Shown: positions 36,116 to 43,731 of the stretch, one piece after another
Numbering within the stretch: position 1 is the first letter of the stretch
Layout of the letters: each line of letters starts with the position of its first letter
Origin: Olsenella intestinalis
GTDB lineage: Bacteria > Actinomycetota > Coriobacteriia > Coriobacteriales > Atopobiaceae
Direction of reading: 5' to 3'
Assembly: GCF_023276655.1 (NCBI RefSeq)
Contig: NZ_JALGRK010000001.1
Span: 1,259,501-1,323,500 of the forward strand
Length of the DNA: 64,000 bases
Position numbers and translations under genes: made by a program
The notes under the pieces: generated by a model
Databases searched by the model: none
What the model was told of the DNA's origin: nothing
What the model saw: only the letters and a program-made list of their open reading frames with translations

Positions 36116-37192
36116 ATGAACCACTCCGTTGCAGAGAGCCTGAGGAAGCCGGTCAGCGACCGCGCGCTCGAGACGATCCTGGGCGTGGCGCTTGCGCTGT
36201 GGTGCGTGGGCGAGGTGCTGTTCGAGCATTCCACCTTCGCGCAGACGCTGTGGTGTGTGGCCAACCGGCCGGCGCAGTTCGTGCAGGCGCTGGTCGTGGG
36301 CTGCCTGGTGGCGATTCTGGCGGCCAAGCGCTTCAGGCTTGGCGTGCGCGAGGTGGCGCTGGCCTTCCCGCTTCTGTTCTTCTCGCTGCTCGTGTGGGGC
36401 AAGACGCGCGACGCGCACACGCTGGTGCTTGCGCTTGCCGTGATCTGCGCACAGGGGATGGACCTGAGGCGCCTGGCGCGGATGTATGCCGTGGGCGTCG
36501 TCTGCGCGCTCGTGGTCACATTCGCGGTCACCGGGTGGGTCTACACGAAGGACCCGGCGTTCTCGCTGAAGAACCTCGTGTTCGGGCGCTATATGTTTGG
36601 CTACTTTGGCGCGCTGTCGTGCCTGGTGCTGGGGCTTGCCTCGGCGCTTAGTGTGGTCGTGCGCGGCAGGCGCGCGAGGGTTGTTTTGGCCTTGGCCTGC
36701 GTGGCGTTTGCCGCTGTGTCCGCGGTGCCGCTGCACTCGAAGCGCTGCGCGCTGTTCCTTCTGCTGCTTGCCGCGATCATCTTGGTCGACCTGAGGTGGC
36801 CGGAGCGGCTTGAGGCGGCGCTTTCGAGCCGCTGGGCTCGCTGGGGCGTGGCGCTTCTGCCTGCTGCGCTGTTCTGCCTGGTTGGGGATATGCGCACGCT
36901 GTACGGCGCCGGGTTTGGCATGGGTGCCTACGCCAACATGCCGAAGGTATGGGGCCTGGGGTTCACGCTCACCGTCGCTGTGCTGTTTGCGATCTCAGTC
37001 GTGGGCAAGCCGGGTCGCACGGTGCGGCCCGTCGTGCTTGCCGTGGCGGTGCTGTACGTGCTGCTCCTCGTGTTCGAGCAGCTGCCGATGAACCTCGAGT
37101 TCAACTTCGGCCTGATGGTGCTCTCGCTCGCGCTGTGCCCGGGCGAGGATGAGCCGAGCGAGGCCGACGGGGACGCGGAAGAGGGCCGCTAG
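36116..37192 (+). CDS. Multi-pass membrane protein, polymerase/ligase-like
   Basis: 358 aa from ATG 36116 with a GGGCACGGG stretch before it. It has about ten hydrophobic segments (for example ILGVALALWCVGEVLF, LALAVICAQGMDL, VVFAISVVG-like near residue 300) and a loop with FSLKNLVFGRYMFGYFGALSC. Its topology resembles O-antigen polymerase/ligase proteins, but no decisive motif is present. The tail is acidic (EDEPSEADGDAEEGR). It ends 11 bp before an intergenic 12-mer copy. Confidence 0.5.
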   Translation: MNHSVAESLRKPVSDRALETILGVALALWCVGEVLFEHSTFAQTLWCVANRPAQFVQALVVGCLVAILAAKRFRLGVREVALAFPLLFFSLLVWGKTRDAHTLVLALAVICAQGMDLRRLARMYAVGVVCALVVTFAVTGWVYTKDPAFSLKNLVFGRYMFGYFGALSCLVLGLASALSVVVRGRRARVVLALACVAFAAVSAVPLHSKRCALFLLLLAAIILVDLRWPERLEAALSSRWARWGVALLPAALFCLVGDMRTLYGAGFGMGAYANMPKVWGLGFTLTVAVLFAISVVGKPGRTVRPVVLAVAVLYVLLLVFEQLPMNLEFNFGLMVLSLALCPGEDEPSEADGDAEEGR

Positions 37193-37203
37193 GAGAGGGG
37201 CAC

Positions 37204-37215
37204 GCTCTTCTCGGC
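37204..37215 (-). repeat. GCCGAGAAGAGC motif, intergenic copy
   Basis: Exact 12-mer on the - strand, between the convergent genes ending at 37192 and 37265. Confidence 0.85.
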
Positions 37216-37264
37216 TGCGTCTTGCACGAGGGGCGTGGGCGGCCGCCGCGCTTGCCCGTGCCTT

Positions 37265-38812
37265 CTAGGACTTGTCGTCGCGCCTTACGTAGACGGAGTA
37301 GGTGGAGTCCCGGTAGACCAGGTCCATATTGGCGTTGATGGAGTCCCACGGGACGTCGGCGTGGCCGAAGTAGCTTGGCCAGGCCTTCTCGTAGCCCGGC
37401 TGGGGCTCCCTGTCGTCCAGGATTACGACCTCCGCGTCGCTTTCGAAGCGCCCCGGCTGCTTGTCGACGTCCCAGTAGTAGAAGCAGCTGAGGGCGCTGT
37501 ACTCGTCGCCGAGGATGATGTTGTCGGTGCGACGGTTCGCGAGGGTCTTGGTGAAGACGGTCTTCAGCGAGGCGTCCTTCTGCTGGAAGACCTGGGGGTC
37601 GCTGAGCGGTGCGAACACGCCGCGCGTCTGGAAGCCGAAGAACGACACGGCCAGCATGCAGAATGCCGCCGCCAGCGCCGCCTTGGGAAGCAGCTGGCGT
37701 CGGCCGTGCGGGTTCTGGGCGAGGGCGCGTGCCGAGACGACCATCGCCAGCGGGAATGCGACGCCCAGGAAGCAGAGCGTCCTGGTGTAGGGGAGCGCTG
37801 ACTGCAGGGTGATGATCGCGAAGATGCCGAACAGGCAGATGGTCATCTTGACGAGCAGCTGGAACGAGTCGTCGCGCGTGCGTCCTTCTGGTGTGTCGCG
37901 GCGCATGCTGACCGCCAGCGCCGCGACGAGCAGCGCGGCTGCGAGGACGAGCGGCAGGTAGCCGAAGCCGAACGAGATCGCGCCGCCGACCTCGGAGACG
38001 TACGCCGGCAGACCCTGCAACATCGTTGCGCGGTCGATGCTCTGGACGTACTGGTTCGAGAGCATCTGCTTCATGCCGTAGGCGATGCTCTGGAGGAGCG
38101 TTCCTGCGAATGCCGCCTCGCGCGCCGTCGTGAGCCAGATGGGCAGGTACGCGCAGAACGTGAGGACGGCGCCGAGGGCGCAGCTGGCGCAGTAGGCGAG
38201 CGTGGCCCTCAGGTCCCTTCTCATGAAGGGGACCGTTCCCGCGAACAGAAGGAGTATCCAGTAGAGGTTGGAGGGGACGTCGTACACCGCGAGGGCGATG
38301 GACACAGTCCACAGGACGTACCAGCGCCTTCTGGTGTCGCCTCGGGAGAGGTGGCTGCAGGCGACGAGGGCGAGCGTGAAGAGGAGCATCGCGAGGGAGT
38401 AGCCCCTTCCCTGGACGCCAAAGCCCTGGGCATAGGTCCCGAGGGCGAAGAGCGCTGCCGTCGCGACGCCGACCGTCCTGTCGAAGGCGCGGCTCAGCCA
38501 GGCGTAGAGGATGGCCGTCGTGGCGAGGAGCGACGCGTACGAGATGCCGCGCATGATGATCAGCTTGTCCGGCGTGAGCTTGGAGACGAGGGCGGCGAGC
38601 ACGTTGTATAGCACGTGGTTGTTGGGGAGGGGCCAGTGCGTGGCCGTGTAGCGCACGCCGTTCAGCGCGAACGCCTTGAGGCTGTAGAGCTCGTCGTACC
38701 ACGGGGCGAAGGTGTGCATCTGCATCCAGTAGTAGGAGGCGATGATGATGGCGGCCGCGCCAAGGGCGATGCCGAGGCCCCTCTTGCGCGAGTCCGTATG
38801 GGCGTTGCTCAT
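37265..38812 (-). CDS. GT-C membrane glycosyltransferase (family 39/ArnT-like)
   Basis: 515 aa from ATG 38812 with GAGGGA upstream. The first outer loop has APWYDELYSLKAF, with the acidic DE pair expected near the catalytic site of GT-C enzymes, and LPNNHVLYNVLAAL follows as in family 39. About 11-12 membrane helices precede a soluble C-terminal domain (DNIILGDEYSALSCFYYW). Such proteins move a sugar from a polyprenyl-phosphate donor outside the membrane. It is probably expressed from its own promoter at 38854-38883. Confidence 0.7.
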   Translation of the reverse strand: MSNAHTDSRKRGLGIALGAAAIIIASYYWMQMHTFAPWYDELYSLKAFALNGVRYTATHWPLPNNHVLYNVLAALVSKLTPDKLIIMRGISYASLLATTAILYAWLSRAFDRTVGVATAALFALGTYAQGFGVQGRGYSLAMLLFTLALVACSHLSRGDTRRRWYVLWTVSIALAVYDVPSNLYWILLLFAGTVPFMRRDLRATLAYCASCALGAVLTFCAYLPIWLTTAREAAFAGTLLQSIAYGMKQMLSNQYVQSIDRATMLQGLPAYVSEVGGAISFGFGYLPLVLAAALLVAALAVSMRRDTPEGRTRDDSFQLLVKMTICLFGIFAIITLQSALPYTRTLCFLGVAFPLAMVVSARALAQNPHGRRQLLPKAALAAAFCMLAVSFFGFQTRGVFAPLSDPQVFQQKDASLKTVFTKTLANRRTDNIILGDEYSALSCFYYWDVDKQPGRFESDAEVVILDDREPQPGYEKAWPSYFGHADVPWDSINANMDLVYRDSTYSVYVRRDDKS

Positions 38813-38853
38813 GTATCCCTCAATCAACAAACAAACAATCGACGAATCATCTC

Positions 38854-38883
38854 ATGCTACGCCGCCTTGCGCGTCGGCGGCAA
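38854..38883 (-). promoter_or_regulatory. Candidate promoter of the GT-C gene
   Basis: On the - strand TTGCCG, an 18-nt spacer and TAGCAT lie about 40 bp upstream of the ATG at 38812. Confidence 0.5.
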
Positions 38884-38957
38884 GCGATGGGGCGCGCTTG
38901 CGCCGTCGCCTTCGAGCCGAGGCGCGGGGCGGCGTGCCAACGCACAGCGAGGTGCCG

Positions 38958-40790
38958 TCAGTTCTTGGCGGCGGAGCGGTGGGGCAGGCTCTTCTCGGCG
39001 GCGTCCTGCGCGAGGAGCGTGGCGGCAGCGAGGAGGAGCGGGAGCGTGGCGACGACTCCCATGCCATAGCGCATGGAGCCGTTGAGCGGGCCGGCGACGC
39101 AGGTCAGGATCAGGACGAGGCCGGGCAGGGCGATCAGCGCGCGGCCGGGCCTGCCGGCGCGCAGCAGCAGCGCCGCGGCGAGCAGCAGCGCCCACGTGTA
39201 GATTCCCATGTACGAGAGGTGGCCGAGGCCGGGGATGGCCTTGAAGATCGCCGGGATGCGCTGGGCGAGGTTGCGCGCGCCCTCGGGCAGCCACTTGGTT
39301 GCCGTGATGCCGTTGTTGTCGGCCATGGCGAAGCCGGCGTACTCCTGCTTGTAGTCGTTGGCGAGGCTGGGGTACCAGTAGCCGTAGGTCTGCAGGAGCG
39401 TGGCGTCGAGGTAGGTCTCGGGGTGGCGCAGGCCCTGCGAGGCCCAGGCGCGCAGATAGTCGGGTAGGTGGTCGGCGCTGTGGAGGGTGTTCTTGACCGG
39501 GTCGGAGACAGCCCAGTCGTAGGCGCCTGCGAGGCGGTCGTAGTCGAGGGTGCGGCCGATGGCCTCGCGCTCCCAAGGCTCCACGTCGTCGGCGTTGAGG
39601 AGGGCGTAGCGGGCCGTCTGCTGGAAGGGGATGGAGAGGGCCTCGGCGGGGGCGCCGGGCTCGGCGTGGAGGGCGGCCTTGAGGATGGCGCCTGACGCCG
39701 GGACGAGTGCGACGGCGATGACGAGGGGGACGGCGGCGCGCAGGCGCTGGCGCGCGCCGGTGTGCAGGAGGGCGAGGAACGGCAGCGAGAGCGCGACGAC
39801 GTAGAGGCCGTTCTTGCGCAGGACCCCCGTGAGGAAGGCTGCGACGACGAGGGTGGCCATGTTGCGCCGGTTGGTGGCGAAGGCGGCGGGATCCTTGGCG
39901 TAGAGGACGAACAGTGAGAGGTAGGCGATGAAGGCGGCGCCGAAGAGGCTGTCCTTCACGTCCCACTGGCAGTAGCAGGAGAAGATGGGGTTGAGGGCGA
40001 AGAAGGCGAGGCTGGCCGCGAGCGCCCAGCGCGGGGCGCCGAGGCGCTCGAGCGTGTGGAGCTCGAACGTGCAGGCGGCGACGTAGGCGGCCGTCTGGAA
40101 GAGGGTGATGAGCAGGAAGCCGACTTCGTTTCCGCCGAGGGTGCGGCCGAGGGAGAAGATCGCGCCGTAGATGAGGGTCGCCTCGAGCGGGTGGTGTGTG
40201 TTCCAGTGCATGGAGCCCGTGACCTGGGCGAGCATGAAGTTCATGTCGAAGCTCGTGGAGCCCGGGAGCTGGGCGACGACCATTGGGGCCCAGGCGACGA
40301 GCAGGACGACGGGCGCGAGGCGGACGAGGCGCTCGAGTGCGGTCTGGGCCGCTGCCGAGGGGAGGCTCTTCTCGGCGGCGGTGTGCTCGTGACGCGCGAG
40401 GATGCGGTCGAAGAGGGGCGTGGCGAGGCTGTGGATGAAGACGGCGATCGTCGCGATGGCGAGGAGCGTCTTTGCCGCGTGGCTGGCGTCCTGGAAGAGG
40501 GGGACGATGGTCTTGAGCTGGCTGAGCGCGCAGCCGAGCACCCAGAAGAGGGAGAGTATGAGCGAGACGATTGCCGTGGGGACGTCGTGCGCGGCGGGGC
40601 GGCGCAGCGTCTTGTGGAGGAAGTAGCCGTAGGCGGCGAGCGCGAGGCAGGCGGGCAGGCCGAGCGCAGTGCGGATCGCGTCGGGCAGCGGGTGCGCGAG
40701 GCCCTGCGTGTAGGCGAAGGAGACGGCGAGCAGGGCGAGGTAGGCGATGATGCAGGCCGGGCGGGCGAGTCGTCGTGTGGTGGTGCTCAA
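38958..40790 (-). CDS. DUF6020-like large membrane protein
   Basis: 610 aa from TTG 40790, preferred because CAGGAGA lies seven bases before it; ATG 40823 has no site. It has about 14 helices. Outer-loop motifs are LPGSTSFDMNFMLAQ, NTHHPLEATLIYG, WDVKDSLFG, LRKNGLYV, EALSIPFQQTARY and YGYWYPSLAND, and most have counterparts in the protein at 51850-53721. DUF6020 proteins are of unknown function; topology and context suggest a polyprenyl-linked glycosyltransferase. Two 12-mer copies fall in it, at 40365 and at its C-terminus (38988), both read in frame as AEKS. Confidence 0.65.
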   Translation of the reverse strand: MSTTTRRLARPACIIAYLALLAVSFAYTQGLAHPLPDAIRTALGLPACLALAAYGYFLHKTLRRPAAHDVPTAIVSLILSLFWVLGCALSQLKTIVPLFQDASHAAKTLLAIATIAVFIHSLATPLFDRILARHEHTAAEKSLPSAAAQTALERLVRLAPVVLLVAWAPMVVAQLPGSTSFDMNFMLAQVTGSMHWNTHHPLEATLIYGAIFSLGRTLGGNEVGFLLITLFQTAAYVAACTFELHTLERLGAPRWALAASLAFFALNPIFSCYCQWDVKDSLFGAAFIAYLSLFVLYAKDPAAFATNRRNMATLVVAAFLTGVLRKNGLYVVALSLPFLALLHTGARQRLRAAVPLVIAVALVPASGAILKAALHAEPGAPAEALSIPFQQTARYALLNADDVEPWEREAIGRTLDYDRLAGAYDWAVSDPVKNTLHSADHLPDYLRAWASQGLRHPETYLDATLLQTYGYWYPSLANDYKQEYAGFAMADNNGITATKWLPEGARNLAQRIPAIFKAIPGLGHLSYMGIYTWALLLAAALLLRAGRPGRALIALPGLVLILTCVAGPLNGSMRYGMGVVATLPLLLAAATLLAQDAAEKSLPHRSAAKN

Positions 40791-40880
40791 GGTTGGTCTC
40801 CTGGTGGGTTGGCGTGATGGCATGCGGCGCCGGTGATCGCGTGGGCCGCGGGACGTCGGCGTGGCTTCGACTAAATGTCT

Positions 40881-40909
40881 ATCCTACGCTGGGGCGTTAG
40901 CGCGGGCAA
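40881..40909 (-). promoter_or_regulatory. Candidate promoter of the DUF6020-like gene
   Basis: On the - strand TTGCCC, a 17-nt spacer and TAGGAT precede the TTG start by about 85 bp. It is the same TTGCC-type promoter seen at 4891 and 38854. Confidence 0.55.
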
Positions 40910-41085
40910 GGTGGCGTGGGTGGTGTGGGTGTGGTGACGCGTGCGCTTGTGCCTGCGGCCTCGGTCCTGATGCCTGCTTCTGCCGAAGGCATGCTTTGCG
41001 CGGTTCTGAAAGGAATGAACTGTTGGGTCTTTGTTTGCCGCTGTCTTCAGCGGCCTATTTCCACGCATCTTTTATCTGCGAATGT
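40910..41085. other. Intergenic stretch without a gene
   Basis: Contains a G/T-rich run (about 40910-40945) and a perfect 7-bp hairpin, GCCGCTG-TCTT-CAGCGGC, at 41037-41054 followed by CTATTT. No coding frame is supported. Confidence 0.5.
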
Positions 41086-41114
41086 GTGACAGAGGGGAGG
41101 TTTCGCCTTATTAT
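41086..41114 (+). promoter_or_regulatory. Promoter of the candidate small RNA
   Basis: GTGACA, exactly 17 nt, then TATTAT. The predicted start, about 6 nt downstream, coincides with the first base of the next hairpin (41120). Confidence 0.55.
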
Positions 41115-41119
41115 TTGGA

Positions 41120-41210
41120 GCGGGCAAATAGAAGCCCGCCAGTATGACAGCGTCCCCCTTGGAGTACTCCCACCTTTTATCTGGATGGGCGGAAGCAAGG
41201 GGGCTTTTTT
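41120..41210 (+). ncRNA. Candidate ~90-nt small RNA
   Basis: A predicted transcript with no ORF. It opens with a GCGGGC/GCCCGC hairpin (41120-41139, 8-nt loop). It ends with CCCCCTTG (41154-41161) pairing with CAAGGGGG (41196-41203), followed by CTTTTTT, a good intrinsic terminator. The terminator loop contains the palindrome GGAGTACTCC and a CCCA/TGGG sub-stem. There is no + strand gene for 570 bp upstream or 600 bp downstream, so it is not an obvious leader. It matches no RNA family I recognise. The alternative is a relic terminator of a lost gene. Confidence 0.5.
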
Positions 41211-41600
41211 ATGACGCTGAGGTGAGCATGCGGAAGAACGCGTCGTAGTCGGAGACGCCCTTGAGCTCGCGCTGGATGTGCGAGTCGTTCACGATCATGA
41301 CGAGCAGGCCGTAGAGGTGCTCCATCTCTGCATTTATGTCGCGGCAGGCCGCAAGCAGGAACACGATCTGCACGAGCTCGCCCTACTCGCTCCACTTGAT
41401 GGGGTGTCTGAGGATGGCGACCGAGACGGCCGTGCGGCTCGCGATGGGCGTCGTCGTGTGGGGGATTGCGAAGACTTCGTTCATGCTCGTGTCGGCGACG
41501 CTCTCGCGCTCGAGCGTGGATGCGACGAAGCGGTCGTCGAACACGCCCGCGGCCTCAGATGAGTGTCGCCGCGCGTCCGGATCGTTCGGGCGCGCGACTG
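41209..41600 (-). pseudogene. Decayed PTS EIIA domain (mannitol/fructose type)
   Basis: The - strand reads DRFVASTLERESVADTSM, then NEVFAIPHTTTPIASRTAVS, with the phosphorylatable histidine in IPHT, and VAILRHPIKWSE. A TAG follows, after which GELVQIVFLLAACRDINAEM and DYDAFFRMLTSAS continue in the same frame to TAA at 41209. The N-terminal end is lost. It is either a stand-alone EIIA or the tail of a PRD-type regulator. It lies beside a PTS operon whose EIIBC lacks its own EIIA. Confidence 0.75.
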
Positions 41601-41716
41601 ACTGTTTGCTGACATGTTACGCGCTGGCTGCGGTCATTACCCGTCTGTGAACGGTCCGTTGCGGGCGGTGGGCGGTAGTGGCTGTGGTGGTAGCGTTCCA
41701 CGTCGTGAAACGATGC

Positions 41717-41742
41717 TGTCAACAAAATCAATAGGGATGACA
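41717..41742. promoter_or_regulatory. Possible operator upstream of murR
   Basis: TGTCA and TGACA half-sites are separated by 16 bp of AT-rich sequence, about 70 bp before the murR start. RpiR-family regulators commonly act on their own operon. The assignment is by position only. Confidence 0.3.
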
Positions 41743-41812
41743 ACGACGTAGCATTGGTCCGTCAGTCGGGGCCGCGGCCCCGGTCCAGGCGCGTCGAGGG
41801 GAGGCCGGCACA

Positions 41813-42745
41813 ATGAGAGGGTTCCGCGTTCATCTGGAGGAGTACCGCCCGCTGGCGAGTGCCTCCGAGCTGGACATCATCGAGTACCTGCTGGCTCACC
41901 CGGACGACGCGGTGGGCGTCTCGACGCACCGTTTGGCGGAGCTGACCTACACGTCGCCCTCGACGGTGGTGCGCCTCGTGCGCAAGCTGGGGTTCTCCGG
42001 CTACCCGGACTTCCAGCGGAGCCTCGTGTACGACCGCGCCATCGCCGAGAAGAGCCGCGCCGTGGTCTCCGACGGCGTCATGACCGGCGACTCCACGCAG
42101 GACGTGATCGACAAGGTGACGTCGCGCAACGTGTCCACGCTGGAGCTCACGCGCGACGGGCTGGAGGTCGAGGCCGTCGACCGCGCGGTCGAGCTCATCG
42201 GCAGCGCGCGGCGGATCGCCCTGTTCGGCATGGGCGCGTCGCTGCTTGTCGCGCATGACCTGCAGCTCAAGCTCATGAGGCTCGACATCGACTGCCAGAT
42301 GAGCCACGACCTGCACTCGCAGCTCCTCTCGGCGAGCAACCTGCGCTCGGGCGACCTCGCGATCGTCGTGAGCTACTCGGGCATGACCGAGGACGTCCTG
42401 CGCTGCGTGCGCGTGGCGCGGCAGAGCGGCGCGACCATCGTGTCGATCACGCGCGGCTCGTTCGCGTCGCCTTTGGTCGACCTGTCCGACGTGGTGCTCG
42501 GCGTGGCCGCGACCGAGCTCGTCGTGCGCAGCGGCGCTATGTCGTCGCGCATCGCGCAGCTCAACGTCGTCGACGTGCTGTTCACGACGTACCTCAGCCG
42601 CAACTACGAGAAGAGCATGGAGCGCCTCTCGAGCAACTGGATCCAGAAGGGCGCCTCCGACGGCGACGCCCGCGAGCGGTGCCTCGGCCGCGCCCGCGTC
42701 GCGGGAGCGCGTCCGTCCGCGGACGCCGCGGTGCGAAGGAGATAG
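41813..42745 (+). CDS. murR: MurR/RpiR-family transcriptional regulator
   Basis: 310 aa. The N-terminal HTH_6 domain (residues ~1-80) has VSTHRLAELTYTSPSTVVRLVRKLGFSGYPDF, and the C-terminal SIS sugar-phosphate domain (~125-265) has IALFGMGASLLVAHDLQLK and VVSYSGMTEDVLR. In E. coli and S. aureus MurR responds to MurNAc-6-phosphate and represses the murQ-murP genes, and here it stands first in that operon. About 40 C-terminal residues past the SIS domain are basic and unusual. The in-frame AEKS at residues 78-81 comes from a 12-mer copy. Confidence 0.9.
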   Translation: MRGFRVHLEEYRPLASASELDIIEYLLAHPDDAVGVSTHRLAELTYTSPSTVVRLVRKLGFSGYPDFQRSLVYDRAIAEKSRAVVSDGVMTGDSTQDVIDKVTSRNVSTLELTRDGLEVEAVDRAVELIGSARRIALFGMGASLLVAHDLQLKLMRLDIDCQMSHDLHSQLLSASNLRSGDLAIVVSYSGMTEDVLRCVRVARQSGATIVSITRGSFASPLVDLSDVVLGVAATELVVRSGAMSSRIAQLNVVDVLFTTYLSRNYEKSMERLSSNWIQKGASDGDARERCLGRARVAGARPSADAAVRRR

Positions 42746-42753
42746 GGGGAAGC

Positions 42754-43650
42754 ATGGGCATCGACCTGTCGAGGCTCTCCACCGAGGGCCGCAACGAACG
42801 GACGCGCGACCTCGACCAGATGGGGCCGCGCGAGCTCGTGGCCGCCATGAACGAGGAGGACGCGCGCGTGGCGCCCGCCGTGCGAGAGGAGCTTGACCAC
42901 ATCGCCCAGGCCGTGGCCTGGGGCGTCGAGGCGCTCTCGGCGGGCGGGCGGATCGTCTACTTCGGGGCCGGCACCTCCGGCCGCCTGGGCGTGCTCGACG
43001 CCGTGGAGTGCCCGCCGACCTTCGGGGTCGAGCCCGAGCGCGTGGTGGGCCTCATCGCCGGTGGCGAGGGCGCCTTCGTGCGCGCCGTCGAGGGCGCCGA
43101 GGACTCCGCCGAGCTCTGCGCGCGCGAGCTCGACGAAATCGGTCTCGAGGCGCGCGACCTTGCCGTGGGCATCGCCGCGAGCGGCCGGACGCCGTACGTG
43201 GTGGGCGGCCTGCGCCGTGCGCGCGAGCTGGGCTGCAGGACGGTCGCCATCGCCTGCAACCGCGACTCCGTCATCGGGCGCGAGGCGGAGCTCGCCATCG
43301 AGGTCGACTGCGGCCCCGAGGTGCTCACGGGCTCGACGCGCCTGAAGGCGGGCACCGCGCAGAAGATGGTGCTCAACATGATCTCGACGGGCTCCATGGT
43401 GGGGGTGGGCAAGGCCTACCAGAACCTCATGGTCGACGTGCAGCAGACCAACGACAAGCTGCGCGTGCGCGCCCAGAACATCGTGATGGAGGCCACGGGC
43501 TGCTCGCGCGACGCTGCCGCCGCGGCGCTGTCCGAGGCCGAGGGCTCGGCCAAGGTCGCGATCGTGATGCTTCTCGCGGAGGTCTGCGCGAGCGAGGCGA
43601 AGGCTCGTCTCGCCCGCGCGAAGGGCAAGGTGCGCGGCGCCATCGCCTGA
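42754..43650 (+). CDS. murQ: N-acetylmuramic acid 6-phosphate etherase
   Basis: 298 aa, the same length as E. coli MurQ, from ATG 42754 with GGGGGAAG upstream. Signatures are LSTEGRNERTRDLDQM, FGAGTSGRLGVLDAVECPPTFG with the catalytic Glu region, and MVLNMISTGSMVGVGKAYQNLMVDV. It cleaves the lactyl ether of MurNAc-6-P to give GlcNAc-6-P and lactate. It starts eight bases after murR. Confidence 0.96.
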   Translation: MGIDLSRLSTEGRNERTRDLDQMGPRELVAAMNEEDARVAPAVREELDHIAQAVAWGVEALSAGGRIVYFGAGTSGRLGVLDAVECPPTFGVEPERVVGLIAGGEGAFVRAVEGAEDSAELCARELDEIGLEARDLAVGIAASGRTPYVVGGLRRARELGCRTVAIACNRDSVIGREAELAIEVDCGPEVLTGSTRLKAGTAQKMVLNMISTGSMVGVGKAYQNLMVDVQQTNDKLRVRAQNIVMEATGCSRDAAAAALSEAEGSAKVAIVMLLAEVCASEAKARLARAKGKVRGAIA

Positions 43651-43731
43651 CGCACGGTCTGAGTCGGTACCACCCAAGGGCAGGCGCGCGCCGGCCCCTG
43701 GCAGACATACGAACAAGGTTGAGGAGGAAGA

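Noticed and set aside
41037-41054. GCCGCTG/CAGCGGC hairpin as a terminator
   Set aside because: No T run and no gene ending nearby on either strand; left as an unassigned hairpin.
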